Assembly (NCBI RefSeq): GCF_018613805.1
Contig: NZ_JAGGPL010000013.1
Coordinates: 186,001 to 250,000, forward strand
Direction of reading: 5' to 3'
From: Arthrobacter sp. ISL-48
Lineage (GTDB): Bacteria > Actinomycetota > Actinomycetes > Actinomycetales > Micrococcaceae
DNA: 64,000 nt
The position numbers and the translations under genes were made by a program. Every line of letters starts with the position of its first letter. The first letter of the stretch is position 1. The notes under the pieces are model-generated. The model saw only the letters and a list, made by a program, of their open reading frames with translations. It did no database searches and was not told the origin of the DNA. Of the stretch, positions 35,443-44,678 are shown piece after piece.

Positions 35443-35921
35443 GCAACGAACTGAAACTCACCGTCCCCGAGGGACTCCCCTTCATCGACTACGAGCGGGA
35501 GTTCGACTTCCCGGTCGCGGACGTGTTCCGTGCACATAAGGACCCGGACCTGATCGTCCAGTGGCTCGGCCCGCGGGGACTGAAAATGGAAATCAACCAG
35601 TACGATTTCCGCACCGGTGGCAGCTACAGCTACGTCCACACCGGGCCCGACGGCGTCGCCTACGAGTTCAGCGGCGTCTTCCACACCGTTCGTGAAAACG
35701 AGTTCGCCGTCCAGACCTTCGAATTCGGCGGCTACCCGGACGTTGTCAGCATGGAGTTCCTCACCTTTGAGGACCTCGGCAATGGGCGGAGCCGCATTCG
35801 TGGACACTCCGCTTATCCCACGCAGGAAGCCCGGGACGGCATGGCACAGTCCGGGATGGAAGGCGGCATGACCGAAGGCTACGAGCGGCTGGACGAGCTG
35901 CTCAGCGGCGCCAAGGTCTAG
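35439..35921 (+). CDS. SRPBCC/AHSA1-like domain protein
   Basis: A 160-residue START/AHSA1-like fold protein. DYEREFDFPVADVFRAHKDPDLIVQWLGPRGL, GGSYSYVHTGPDGVAYEFSGVF and the C-terminal helix GMAQSGMEGGMTEGYERLDELL are typical of the activator-of-Hsp90-ATPase-like group. These bind small hydrophobic ligands; the natural ligand is unknown. It is translationally coupled to the ArsR gene. Confidence 0.9.
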   Translation: MSNELKLTVPEGLPFIDYEREFDFPVADVFRAHKDPDLIVQWLGPRGLKMEINQYDFRTGGSYSYVHTGPDGVAYEFSGVFHTVRENEFAVQTFEFGGYPDVVSMEFLTFEDLGNGRSRIRGHSAYPTQEARDGMAQSGMEGGMTEGYERLDELLSGAKV

Positions 35922-35927
35922 AGCCCG

Positions 35928-35983
35928 AAGTACGACGACGGACGGCACCTTTCCTGGGAAAGGTACCGTCCGTCGTCGTACTT
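35928..35983. terminator. Long bidirectional hairpin terminator
   Basis: Two 27-nt arms (35928-35954 and 35957-35983) pair at 26 of 27 positions with a tiny loop, giving an exceptionally stable hairpin 7 nt after the SRPBCC stop. It lies between convergent genes (SRPBCC and sucD) and can terminate both. Confidence 0.85.
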
Positions 35984-35987
35984 AAAC

Positions 35988-36054
35988 AGCAACGCGGGTT
36001 CACTCCGCGTCCATCCCAGCGTCTGGAATGGGCGGTAAGTGAACCCGCGTTGCT
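35988..36054. repeat. 67-bp REP-like palindrome
   Basis: AGCAACGCGGGTTCACT (35988-36004) is exactly complementary to 36038-36054. The centre contains nested pairs CCGC/GCGG, CCAT/ATGG and CCAG/CTGG, so the whole element folds as one branched or bulged hairpin. It starts 4 bp after the preceding hairpin. It may be a second terminator for sucD or a dispersed repetitive palindrome. Confidence 0.75.
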
Positions 36055-36078
36055 CTTAGTGCTGCGTTGCTTCGAAAC

Positions 36079-36981
36079 CTAAAGGGCTGCGTAGACTTCG
36101 CGCAGCAGCCGGGCAGTCTCGGACGGCGTCTTGCCGACCTTCACGCCTGCAGCCTCAAGGGCTTCCTTCTTGGCCTGTGCGGTTCCAGCGGAACCGGAGA
36201 CGATGGCGCCGGCGTGGCCCATGGTCTTGCCTTCGGGAGCGGTGAAGCCTGCCACGTAGCCGACAACCGGCTTGGTGACGTTGGCCTTGATGAAGTCAGC
36301 CGCACGCTCTTCGGCGTCGCCACCGATTTCGCCGATCATCACGATCGCCTTGGTCTCGGGGTCCGCCTCGAACGCGGCCAGGGCGTCGATGTGGGTGGTG
36401 CCGATGACGGGGTCGCCGCCGATGCCGATGGCGGTGGAGAAGCCGAGGTCGCGAAGTTCGTACATCATCTGGTAGGTCAGGGTGCCCGACTTGGAAACCA
36501 GGCCGATGGGGCCCTTGCCCGTGATGTTGTTCGGCGTGATGCCGACCAGTGCCTCGCCGGGGGTGATGATGCCGGGGCAGTTCGGGCCGATGATGCGGGT
36601 GACCTGGTTGCCGTCGGCGTCAACCTTGGACTGTGCCAGGGCCCAGAATTCGGCAGAATCCTGTACCGGCACGCCCTCGGTGATGACAACGACCAGGCCG
36701 ATGCCGGCCTCGATGGCTTCAACGACGGCGTCCTTGGTGAAGGCCGGCGGTACGAAGACGATGGAGACGTCAGCGCCGGTTTCCGCCATGGCTTCCTTGA
36801 CGGTGCCGAAAACCGTAATCTCGTTGTCGCCATGCAGGACCGTGGTGCCGGCCTTGCGGGCGTTGACGCCGCCAACAATGTTGGTGCCGGACTTCAGCAT
36901 CAGGGCGGTGTGCTTGGTGCCTTCGCCGCCGGTGATGCCCTGGACGATGACCTTAGAGTCCTTGTTCAGATAGATAGACAT
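36079..36981 (-). CDS. sucD: Succinyl-CoA synthetase alpha subunit
   Basis: A 300-residue TCA-cycle subunit. [21 protein letters not shown] starts the CoA-binding domain, [12 protein letters not shown] (about 132) is conserved, and the phosphorylated His is in [13 protein letters not shown] (about H256). The start is ATG 36981, with AAGGGACG upstream, 10 bp after sucC. Length is standard. Confidence 0.97.
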   Translation of the reverse strand: MSIYLNKDSKVIVQGITGGEGTKHTALMLKSGTNIVGGVNARKAGTTVLHGDNEITVFGTVKEAMAETGADVSIVFVPPAFTKDAVVEAIEAGIGLVVVITEGVPVQDSAEFWALAQSKVDADGNQVTRIIGPNCPGIITPGEALVGITPNNITGKGPIGLVSKSGTLTYQMMYELRDLGFSTAIGIGGDPVIGTTHIDALAAFEADPETKAIVMIGEIGGDAEERAADFIKANVTKPVVGYVAGFTAPEGKTMGHAGAIVSGSAGTAQAKKEALEAAGVKVGKTPSETARLLREVYAAL

Positions 36982-36991
36982 GGTGCGTCCC

Positions 36992-38161
36992 TTACTTCGC
37001 TGCGTTGGCGAGCTCGGCGGCCTTGTCGGCGCCCTCGTCCATGGTGGCGGCCAGGGTAACCAGCGGGTGGTTGGCCTCGGCCAGGATGCGGCGGCCTTCC
37101 TCAACGTTGTTGCCGTCGAGGCGGACTACCAGCGGTTTGTTGGCGGAGTGGCCCAGCTCGGCCAGCGCACCAACGATGCCCTTGGCGACGGCGTCACACG
37201 CGGTGATGCCACCGAAGACGTTCACGAACACGGATTTGACCTGCTCGTCGCCCAGGATGACGTCGAGGCCTGCTGCCATGACCTCGGCGGAAGCTCCACC
37301 GCCGATGTCCAGGAAGTTGGCGGGCTTGACGTTGCCGTGGTTTTCGCCGGCGTAAGCGACAACGTCCAGCGTGGACATGACCAGGCCTGCACCATTACCG
37401 ATGATGCCCACTTCGCCGTCCAGCTTGACGTAGTTCAGGTCCTGCGCCTTGGCCTTGGCCTCGAGCGGGTCAGCGGCATCCTTGTCTTCAAGGTGTGCGT
37501 GCTTTGGGTGGCGGAAGTCGGCGTTCTCGTCCAGAGAGACTTTGCCGTCGAGGGCTACGATGTCGCCGGCGCCGGTCTTGACCAGCGGGTTGACCTCCAC
37601 CAGGGTGGCGTCTTCCTTCTTGAAGACATCCCACAGCTTGAGGATTACGGCGGCGACTTTGCCGCGCAGTTCCTCTGCGAAGCCTGCGGCTGCAACGATT
37701 TCGTCAGCCTTGGCCTGGTCGATGCCGACGGCCGGGTCGATGGCGATCTTGGCCAGCGCTTCCGGACGTTCGACGGCGAGCTGCTCGATTTCCATGCCGC
37801 CTTCAACCGAGCACATGGCCAGGTAGTTGCGGTTGGCCCGGTCCAGCAGGACCGAGAAGTAGTATTCTTCGGCGATGTCGGCGCCCTGGGCGATCATCAC
37901 CTTGTTCACGGTGTGGCCCTTGATGTCCATGCCCAGGATGTTGCTGGAGTGCTCAAGTGCCTCGTCGGCGGTCTTGGCAACTTTCACGCCGCCAGCCTTA
38001 CCGCGGCCACCGGCCTTAACCTGGGCCTTAACGACAGTTACGCCGCCGATCTTCTCGGCTGCTGCTTTTGCTTCTTCTGGGGTGTACGCCACGATGCCAG
38101 CAAGCACGGGTACACCGTGCGCCTCGAACATATCGCGCGCCTGGTATTCAAACAGGTCCAC
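36992..38161 (-). CDS. sucC: Succinyl-CoA synthetase beta subunit
   Basis: A 389-residue ATP-grasp subunit. It begins [19 protein letters not shown] from GTG 38161, with AAGGA upstream; [16 protein letters not shown] (about 45) binds nucleotide, EVNPLVKT (about 197) binds Mg, and [13 protein letters not shown] and [19 protein letters not shown] complete the signature. It forms a two-gene operon with sucD. The 219 bp upstream (38162-38380) must hold the promoter; I see no other feature there. Confidence 0.97.
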   Translation of the reverse strand: MDLFEYQARDMFEAHGVPVLAGIVAYTPEEAKAAAEKIGGVTVVKAQVKAGGRGKAGGVKVAKTADEALEHSSNILGMDIKGHTVNKVMIAQGADIAEEYYFSVLLDRANRNYLAMCSVEGGMEIEQLAVERPEALAKIAIDPAVGIDQAKADEIVAAAGFAEELRGKVAAVILKLWDVFKKEDATLVEVNPLVKTGAGDIVALDGKVSLDENADFRHPKHAHLEDKDAADPLEAKAKAQDLNYVKLDGEVGIIGNGAGLVMSTLDVVAYAGENHGNVKPANFLDIGGGASAEVMAAGLDVILGDEQVKSVFVNVFGGITACDAVAKGIVGALAELGHSANKPLVVRLDGNNVEEGRRILAEANHPLVTLAATMDEGADKAAELANAAK

Positions 38162-38380
38162 GGTTTAGTGTCCTTCTACGTCGAAGTAGTTTCTGTACAG
38201 TCGGACACCATCGAAGACGATGACCGGGCTGCGGATTGCAAGCGCTGCGACTGTTGGAAACGAGCCACGCGGCGCAATGCTCCTTTCGGAACTCTAGTCC
38301 TTTCTGGGGACCGGCCCGTCCCAGAGTACCGCTTATGTGAGTAACGACACTATTCTATGAAGTGTAGAAAAACCGCGGAA

Positions 38381-39088
38381 TCACGGGGTTTTTGAGGGCG
38401 CATCCGATGCTGGGGAAGGCCTCTCCGGTGCCTTGAAAATAAGTTCGTAGCGGTCCCTGGCAACAAAAAAGGCGACGCCCGCAGACACGTTTCCGCATGC
38501 CACCCCGCCGTTGTATGCCGAGCAGCGCAGGCCGTTGCGTTCAATGTTCTGCCCGTCTGCCAGCACCGGCAACTGGGTGAGGGGCCCGCTTTTGCTTCCC
38601 TTGGGTCCGTACGCTGCTTCCATTTGTGTGACGCCGGAACGGCAGTCGCCGTAGCGCACCGTGTCCGGGGTGAGCAGGGCCGTTCCACCCAGGTAGCCCA
38701 AGCTGGTGCCTGCGCAGTCGTCCTTGACATCATCTGCCGAGGGTTTGGCGTAGGCGGCGAGTTCGCAGTGGGCAACCGGAACGGTGGCCAACTTGTTGTT
38801 GGCAGGGTCGCTGAAGCTGTTCGCCTCGTAGGGGAGGTTGAGGTGCTCCCCGCGTGCTGAGGTGAGGGAACAGGCCACATTGTGGTCCTCCGTTATGAAG
38901 GACAGAACGCCCTCGCCCGCAGAATAGCCGGCAGGGTCCACCAGGGCCGCCTGTTCCAGCTGATCCAGTGGAGCTAACGGTGGCGGCGGCACGTACCCCC
39001 GATCCACAGTAGTGATGCTGCACGCCGTGGCAGTCAGCAGAAAGAGGGCGGCCAGGATCCCCACTACAGTCCGTCGCATGGCCTCCAT
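38381..39088 (-). CDS. Hypothetical secreted lipoprotein
   Basis: A 235-residue protein with a signal peptide (MRRTVVGILAALFLLTATAC) ending in a lipobox-like LTATAC, so Cys about 23 is probably lipidated. Six further Cys in the mature part (HNVACS, VAHCEL, DDCAG, GDCRSG, LRCSA, VACGN) suggest disulfides. No known domain recognised. ATG 39088 is used; ATG 39079 is an alternative. It follows the glycosyltransferase gene by 21 bp. Confidence 0.8.
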   Translation of the reverse strand: MEAMRRTVVGILAALFLLTATACSITTVDRGYVPPPPLAPLDQLEQAALVDPAGYSAGEGVLSFITEDHNVACSLTSARGEHLNLPYEANSFSDPANNKLATVPVAHCELAAYAKPSADDVKDDCAGTSLGYLGGTALLTPDTVRYGDCRSGVTQMEAAYGPKGSKSGPLTQLPVLADGQNIERNGLRCSAYNGGVACGNVSAGVAFFVARDRYELIFKAPERPSPASDAPSKTP

Positions 39089-39109
39089 TATGCGTCATGC
39101 CAGTCCGTG

Positions 39110-40420
39110 TCAGCCGCCGGCTGTGCTCCCCGAGGGGCTCCCCGCACTTTCGACGACGACGGCGGCGGCCTGAGCAGGATCCATCGAATCAAACTGCTCA
39201 CGCATCTGCCGCGCCCGGTTTTTCCAGCCCGGATTTGCCAGGATCTCGGTGACTGCCTTCGCAATGTCCGCTGGCCTGGGTGACTCCGTCCCCAAGTTGA
39301 TGCCGACGCCGGAATATTCAACCCGGGCGTTAACGTCGCTCTTGCCCTCATTGATGCCGGAGACAACCAGGGGAACACCCTTGGACAGGCTGAGCAGTAC
39401 GCCGCCAAAACCTCCGTTGCTGATAACTGCATCGGTGAACTCTAAAACCTTGGCGAAGTCGACATAATCCCTGACGACGATATTGGGCTGGGGATAGCGC
39501 GCCTTGAGTGCCTCGGTGCCCCGGCCGCCGGTCGCAACGATCACCAGGGCATCCATATCCTTCACTGCCTCCAAGGCAGGGACGATGAGCTTGTTCTGGT
39601 CCACGTTGTCCACGGTTCCCTGCGTCACCAGAAGGGTGGTGGGATAGGCCGCCCAGTCATCGTCTGCGTTGGCTGCACGGACGGCCGCCGCAGGGGCCCG
39701 GTACGGCAGGAGGGCCCCGACGTAGTGCACTTTCGGGTTCACATGCTGGCGGGGAAAATCGAACGATTCCAAGCCTGTCTGGATGATGGCTTCCGAACAG
39801 CGGTAGGGCTCGTCCGTCAGGCGCCCCCTGCGTGGCACCTCCTGACCGTACGCCGCGTGTTGCCTGCGGTAGCTCCGGTTGGCAGGCCTAAGAATGACCT
39901 TGTCCGACAGAAGTCCCGCGGCAGCCTGCACGGCTTTTGCCACGGGATTCCGGGGCGGTTTGAATCCGAAAAACAGCGGCGGTACCAGGGGGTCGCTTTC
40001 CATGTTGGGAATCGCCACAAAGTTCACCAACGGTTTGCCCATCAGGTGGGAAACCAGCCGGTGAACGAACATGGAGCTGTCTGCTACCACGACGTCGAAC
40101 GGAAAGTCTTCATACAACTCCCGGATGTCCTCAAAGAAACTGCTGAGGTTGCTGGCAAAGATCTTTTCGCCGTCGAACCCGATGGCTCTGGGGCCCTTGA
40201 GTTTGGCTCGTTCCGGGTACAGCTCGTTCAGGTTGTCCGCCCGGTGCTCGACGGCCCTCCGGAAGGGGAAGAGCGGAATGCCGAGGTCCTGCAGCTTTTG
40301 CGTGAAAACGGGGCCCGTGTACCAGGCGACGTCGTGGCCCCGTTCCTTGAGCCGTACCGCAACGCCCGTCATCGGATTGAAGTGGCCGTCAATGGCCTGG
40401 CTGGCGAAAAGGATCTTCAT
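39110..40420 (-). CDS. GT1-family (UGT/MGT-like) glycosyltransferase
   Basis: A 436-residue GT-B enzyme. The N-terminal acceptor domain begins MKILFASQAIDGHFNPMTGVAVRLKERGHDVAW; the C-terminal donor domain has TLLVTQGTVDN (about 270), VVRDYVDFAKVLEFTDAVISNGGFGGVLLSLSKGVPLVV (about 320-358), the UGT motif with Asn replacing the usual His of THGG. ATG 40420 has GGGAG 7 nt upstream. The acceptor may be a macrolide, flavonoid or lipid; not determinable. Confidence 0.88.
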   Translation of the reverse strand: MKILFASQAIDGHFNPMTGVAVRLKERGHDVAWYTGPVFTQKLQDLGIPLFPFRRAVEHRADNLNELYPERAKLKGPRAIGFDGEKIFASNLSSFFEDIRELYEDFPFDVVVADSSMFVHRLVSHLMGKPLVNFVAIPNMESDPLVPPLFFGFKPPRNPVAKAVQAAAGLLSDKVILRPANRSYRRQHAAYGQEVPRRGRLTDEPYRCSEAIIQTGLESFDFPRQHVNPKVHYVGALLPYRAPAAAVRAANADDDWAAYPTTLLVTQGTVDNVDQNKLIVPALEAVKDMDALVIVATGGRGTEALKARYPQPNIVVRDYVDFAKVLEFTDAVISNGGFGGVLLSLSKGVPLVVSGINEGKSDVNARVEYSGVGINLGTESPRPADIAKAVTEILANPGWKNRARQMREQFDSMDPAQAAAVVVESAGSPSGSTAGG

Positions 40421-40543
40421 GGTTCCGCTCCCACTTGCCCCGCACGGTCCCCGGCGTGCAGGGAAAGGTTCCTGAACCCTAGTCCGGCCAGACCCTACCG
40501 GCAAGGGACCGGCCGCTGCACTGCCAGATGCCGTGCAGTTCGG

Positions 40544-43111
40544 CTAAGCGTCCAGTTTGGTCAACGGCGCGTACCGCAGCAGGAGCCGCTTCTCCCCGAC
40601 ATCGAACTTCACCTTGGCCACGGTCTTATCCCCGGCGCCTTCCAGGGCCAGAACCGTGCCGTTACCGAAGCTGGTGTGGTTGACCTTGTCCCCCACGCTG
40701 ACGGCAACCACTTCCTTTTGCGGCTGTACCCGGTTCTTCGCAATAGCGGCCGGGACGTCGGCGTTGAACCCTGCGCTGGAATCGGCACCCGCTCCCCTGG
40801 CGGTGCCTGCGCCCCAGAAGGAACCGCCATACCTGCTCGAGCCGATGGACGCGCCGCTCCCCCAGCCTCCGGACTGCCGGCTGGTGCCTTCACGTTTCCA
40901 TTCCACCAGTTCTGAGGGAATCTCTTCCAGGAACTGGCTGGCGGGGTTGTACTGGCTCTGGCCCCACATGTTGCGGACCTCGGAGCGCGTGACATAAAGC
41001 CGCTTGCGGGCACGGGTCAGGCCCACATAGGCGAGCCGGCGTTCCTCGGCAAGTTCCTTGGGGTCGGTGGCGGAGCGCTGGTGCGGGAAGAGCCCGTGTT
41101 CCATTCCTGTCAGGAACACGACAGGGAATTCCAGTCCCTTGGCGGTGTGGAGGGTCATCAGCGTGACCACGCCCAGCCGCTTGGCTTCAGCCACCGCGGC
41201 GTCGATGTCAGCCCCCGGGGCATCAGGAATCTGGTCGGCATCCGCCACGAGGGACACCTGCTCCAGGAAGGCGCCGAGTGACCCTTCCGGATTCTCCTGT
41301 TCGTATTCACGGACGACGGCGACGAGTTCGGCCAGGTTCTCCACGCGGGACTCGTCCTGGGGATCGTTACTGGAACGCAGCCCGGCGAGGTACCCCGTCT
41401 GTTCCAGGACTGCTTCAAGGGCAGCGGCGGCGCCGGAACCGGACGCGACTTCTGCCAAGTCATCGAGGAGCTTCACGAACCCCACGACGGCATTGACGGA
41501 GCGGGTGGCCATGCCCGGGGCTTCCTCGGCGCGCCGGGCCGCAGCCATGAAGGACATGCGTTCCCGCTGGGCCAGCGCGGCCACGGCCCCTTCGGCCCGG
41601 TCTCCGATGCCGCGCTTGGGTTCATTCAGCACGCGGCGCAGGTTCACGTCGTCGTCGGGGTTGACCAGGACGCGGAGGTAGGCGAGGGCGTCCTTGATTT
41701 CCTTCCGCTCATAAAAGCGGGTGCCGCCCACCACTTTGTAAGGCAGGCCAACGCGGACCAGCACGTCCTCAATGGAACGGGACTGCGCGTTGGTGCGGTA
41801 GAAGATGGCAACGTCCCCGGGGCGGAGGTTGTCCTCGTCCTGGAGCCGGTCTATTTCCTTGGCGATGAACTGTGCTTCGTCGTGTTCGTTTTCGCCCACG
41901 TAGCCGATGATCTTGTGGCCGTCGCCCTCTGCCGTCCACAGCCTTTTTTCGGGCCGGTTGGGGTTGCGGGAGATCACCGAGTTGGCCGCGCTCAGGATGT
42001 TCTGGGTGGAGCGGTAGTTTTGCTCCAGCTTGATGGTGCGGGCGTCCGGGTAGTCGTTCTCGAATTCCACGATGTTGCGGATATCGGCGCCACGGAAGGC
42101 GTAGATGGACTGGTCGGAATCGCCCACCACCGTGAGCTCGGCAGCTCCTGGCCCCTCGCCCACAATTTCGCGCACCAGCGCGTACTGGGCGTGGTTGGTG
42201 TCCTGATATTCATCCACCAGGACGTGGCGGAACCTGCGGCGGTAGGAATCGGCGAGCGCCGGGAACGCGCGGAACATATAGACGGTCTCGGCGATGAGGT
42301 CATCGAAGTCCATGGCATTGGCCTGTCGCAGCCGCTGGGTGTAGCCCTTGAAGACCTCCGCCACCGCCTGTTCAAACGGATCGTTGTGGTTGGCGGCGGA
42401 CGCGTAGGAGTCGGCGTCGATCAACTCGTTCTTTAGCGCGGAGATCTTGTGCTGGATGGCCTTGGGCGGGAACTTCTTCGGATCCAGGTCCAGGCTCTTG
42501 GATACCTGTGTGACGAGTCGCAGGGAGTCAGCGGAGTCGTAGATGGAGAAGTTGGACTTCAGGCCGACGTTGGCGGCCTCCTGCCGAAGGATGCGCACAC
42601 AGGAAGAGTGGAACGTGGAGATCCACATGATCTTGGCGCGTCCGCCCACCAGCGCCTCGATGCGCTCCCGCATTTCCGCGGCAGCCTTGTTGGTGAAGGT
42701 GATGGCCAGGATCTCGCCATGATGGGCGCGGCGGGTGGCGATCAGGTAGGCGATCCTGTTGCTGAGGACCCTGGTTTTCCCTGACCCGGCGCCGGCCACA
42801 ATGAGTAGAGCGCTGCCTGAATGCTTAACGGCCTCCTCCTGCTGAGGATTGAGCCCCTGCAGCAGTTGAGCGGCGTCTGGCCGGTGATGGCCTTCATGGC
42901 TGCCGCCCTCGGCACCCTGGGCCGCTGATCCCTGGCTGCCTGCCTGCCGGTTGTTCGCAACGCCGCCGGGATTTTCCGCGCCGCGCCGGGACCCGCCGCC
43001 ACCGAAAGCGGCGTCAGCGGTGAGGCCCTCCCCGCGGGACTTAGTGAGGGCTGCGGCTGCGGGAGCGGCCTTGAACGGTCCGTCAGAGTACGGGTCAAAC
43101 AACATATCCAT
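40544..43111 (-). CDS. pcrA: ATP-dependent DNA helicase PcrA/UvrD
   Basis: An 855-residue superfamily 1A helicase for repair and replication. Motif I AGAGSGKT (about 106-113), Ia ITFTNKAAAEMRERI, II LVDEYQDTN, III VVGDSDQSIYAFRGAD, IV LEQNYRST, V VTLMTLHTAKGLEFPVVFLTG and VI VGLTRARKRLYVT are all visible. An N-terminal Gly/Ala-rich extension of about 80 residues precedes the domain. The C-terminal Tudor-like module (KVNHTSFGNGTVLALEG) is the RNA-polymerase-interacting part known in PcrA. ATG 43111 is chosen. Confidence 0.95.
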   Translation of the reverse strand: MDMLFDPYSDGPFKAAPAAAALTKSRGEGLTADAAFGGGGSRRGAENPGGVANNRQAGSQGSAAQGAEGGSHEGHHRPDAAQLLQGLNPQQEEAVKHSGSALLIVAGAGSGKTRVLSNRIAYLIATRRAHHGEILAITFTNKAAAEMRERIEALVGGRAKIMWISTFHSSCVRILRQEAANVGLKSNFSIYDSADSLRLVTQVSKSLDLDPKKFPPKAIQHKISALKNELIDADSYASAANHNDPFEQAVAEVFKGYTQRLRQANAMDFDDLIAETVYMFRAFPALADSYRRRFRHVLVDEYQDTNHAQYALVREIVGEGPGAAELTVVGDSDQSIYAFRGADIRNIVEFENDYPDARTIKLEQNYRSTQNILSAANSVISRNPNRPEKRLWTAEGDGHKIIGYVGENEHDEAQFIAKEIDRLQDEDNLRPGDVAIFYRTNAQSRSIEDVLVRVGLPYKVVGGTRFYERKEIKDALAYLRVLVNPDDDVNLRRVLNEPKRGIGDRAEGAVAALAQRERMSFMAAARRAEEAPGMATRSVNAVVGFVKLLDDLAEVASGSGAAAALEAVLEQTGYLAGLRSSNDPQDESRVENLAELVAVVREYEQENPEGSLGAFLEQVSLVADADQIPDAPGADIDAAVAEAKRLGVVTLMTLHTAKGLEFPVVFLTGMEHGLFPHQRSATDPKELAEERRLAYVGLTRARKRLYVTRSEVRNMWGQSQYNPASQFLEEIPSELVEWKREGTSRQSGGWGSGASIGSSRYGGSFWGAGTARGAGADSSAGFNADVPAAIAKNRVQPQKEVVAVSVGDKVNHTSFGNGTVLALEGAGDKTVAKVKFDVGEKRLLLRYAPLTKLDA

Positions 43112-43182
43112 GGTGCCTACAAGTCTAGGCGGTGGGGCCGACACTCACTTCCAGCCTGTGGATTACTCGCCCGCGCCTTGGC

Positions 43183-44013
43183 TCAGGCCACCGAACCGGA
43201 CTCAAGTGCGGCACGTAACTGGCGCACCGCCGTCGTGCCTCCTGCCATGAACCACTCCAAGCCGTTAACCCGGACGGTGTCAGTGGCGCCACCGGCAGCG
43301 CGGACGATTGCCTTGCCGGGCAGCCAGTCCCATTCCGGGCAGCTGTGCTGGAACCAGCAGCCCAGCTGCCCGTCTGCCACCCGGCCCAGGTCGCAGGAGC
43401 CGGAGCCAAGCATCCGCAGCGCCGCCGCCGAAGTTGCGGCCGCGTGCCACGGCATGGCGCAGAGCGGATCGGCCAGCCAGCTGGGATGGATATAGGTGGC
43501 GGCCCCAAGCTGGGCGACATCGGTGCTGTTGCGCGCGCCGTTGTTCTCCTGGAAGACGGTGAGTGCTTGGCCGTTAAGCGTTGCCGGGCGGGATCCGCCA
43601 CCCAGCCAGAGTTTGTCCTCCTCTGGCTGGAAGATCGCACCGAGCAGCACATCCGAGGAGTCCTTGAGCGCTATCGCGGAGCACCAATAGGTGGAGCCGT
43701 GCAGGAAGTTGTAAGTGCCGTCCACGGGATCGATGACCCATGTCCTGCCGCTGCTCCCTTGGACCGACGCGCCCTCCTCCCCGAGGATGCCGTCTTTCGG
43801 CCGGCAGCGCTGCAGCTGCTCCAGCACGTACGCCTCCGCTGCGTGGTCCGCCGCCGTGACGATATCCGAGACGGAGGTTTTCTGCTGCGACTGCAGCCCC
43901 GCCATCCGCATCAGGAGCGCCAGCTGGCCGGCTTCACGGACAAGTGCGGACGCCAGCTGGTAGTCGTCCAATGAGGGGTCGAGTTCAATTGCGCTGTGCC
44001 GGCCAATGGTCAT
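43183..44013 (-). CDS. Inositol-monophosphatase-family phosphatase
   Basis: A 276-residue Mg-dependent phosphatase. GEEG (about 78), DPVDGTYNFLHG (about 95) and PEWDWLPGKAIVRAAGG (about 222) are the three metal/substrate motifs; the last has WDWLPG where most members have WDxAAG. It could dephosphorylate inositol phosphate, histidinol phosphate or nucleotide 3'-phosphate. It is 71 bp downstream of the helicase start region and not part of the inositol locus. Confidence 0.88.
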   Translation of the reverse strand: MTIGRHSAIELDPSLDDYQLASALVREAGQLALLMRMAGLQSQQKTSVSDIVTAADHAAEAYVLEQLQRCRPKDGILGEEGASVQGSSGRTWVIDPVDGTYNFLHGSTYWCSAIALKDSSDVLLGAIFQPEEDKLWLGGGSRPATLNGQALTVFQENNGARNSTDVAQLGAATYIHPSWLADPLCAMPWHAAATSAAALRMLGSGSCDLGRVADGQLGCWFQHSCPEWDWLPGKAIVRAAGGATDTVRVNGLEWFMAGGTTAVRQLRAALESGSVA

Positions 44014-44045
44014 GGCTTCAGTTTATGGGGCGGGATAATGGGGCC

Positions 44046-44678
44046 ATGGCCAAAACCCCAGCGCAGCGGATCAAGAAGCACGGCTCCAAGGCGGCTGTTC
44101 CGCAGCACCACCTTCCGCCGGTGATCAATCCCACTACCGCCCGCTCGCCGCAAAAGGCCCAGAACAACAGCAACCTGATCCTCATCGCCGGAGTGGTGGC
44201 CAGCCTGTTCCTGTTCTGGTACGTCCACCTGCTGACACTGAACCAGCTCACTCAGCTCACCGGCGGACTCGCCATGCCCGACTCCCTGCTGGGCGGCTTC
44301 GGCACCGCCTACATCGGCCAACTGCACGGCGTCATGGACGACGCCGCCCGTGGCCAGCTCAACTACGTCCACAAGACCGCTGGCACCCTTTTCCCGCTCA
44401 TCTTCGGCTTCACGTGGCTGCTGCTGATCGGCACGAACGTCGCCCGGAAGCAGCTTCGCTGGCTCCTCTGGGCGGTCCCGCTGCTGTTTGTTGTGGTCCG
44501 GCTGTGGGGCAACGTTGCCGTTGACGGGGTGCTGGCTTCTGAAACGCCCGACGCCGGCCAGGTGGCACTCGCTTCCACGCTCACCGTTGCAGGTTGGATC
44601 CTTCTGGTCCTTAGCCTGCTGGCCGGAGCCGCGGCGGTGTTTCTGGGGAAAACACGGGATGCAGGGAGAAGCGACTAA
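44046..44678 (+). CDS. Hypothetical membrane protein, four helices
   Basis: A 210-residue protein. A basic N-terminal tail (about 55 residues, rich in Lys, His, Pro) precedes four predicted membrane helices: LILIAGVVASLFLFWYV, FPLIFGFTWLLLIGTNVA, WLLWAVPLLFVVVRLWG and STLTVAGWILLVLSLLAGAAAVFLG. GGGG precedes ATG 44046. Divergent from the phosphatase gene; its 3' end overlaps the convergent large gene by 4 bp. Function unknown. Confidence 0.8.
   Translation: MAKTPAQRIKKHGSKAAVPQHHLPPVINPTTARSPQKAQNNSNLILIAGVVASLFLFWYVHLLTLNQLTQLTGGLAMPDSLLGGFGTAYIGQLHGVMDDAARGQLNYVHKTAGTLFPLIFGFTWLLLIGTNVARKQLRWLLWAVPLLFVVVRLWGNVAVDGVLASETPDAGQVALASTLTVAGWILLVLSLLAGAAAVFLGKTRDAGRSD

Noticed and set aside
36980..38344. 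454-codon plus-strand frame over sucC
   Set aside because: Antisense to an unmistakable sucC; composition is that of a complementary-strand shadow.
43183..44013. Member of the inositol catabolism locus (inositol monophosphatase)
   Set aside because: It is 8 kb away behind housekeeping genes, has no regulon motif nearby, and the family is broad in substrate.
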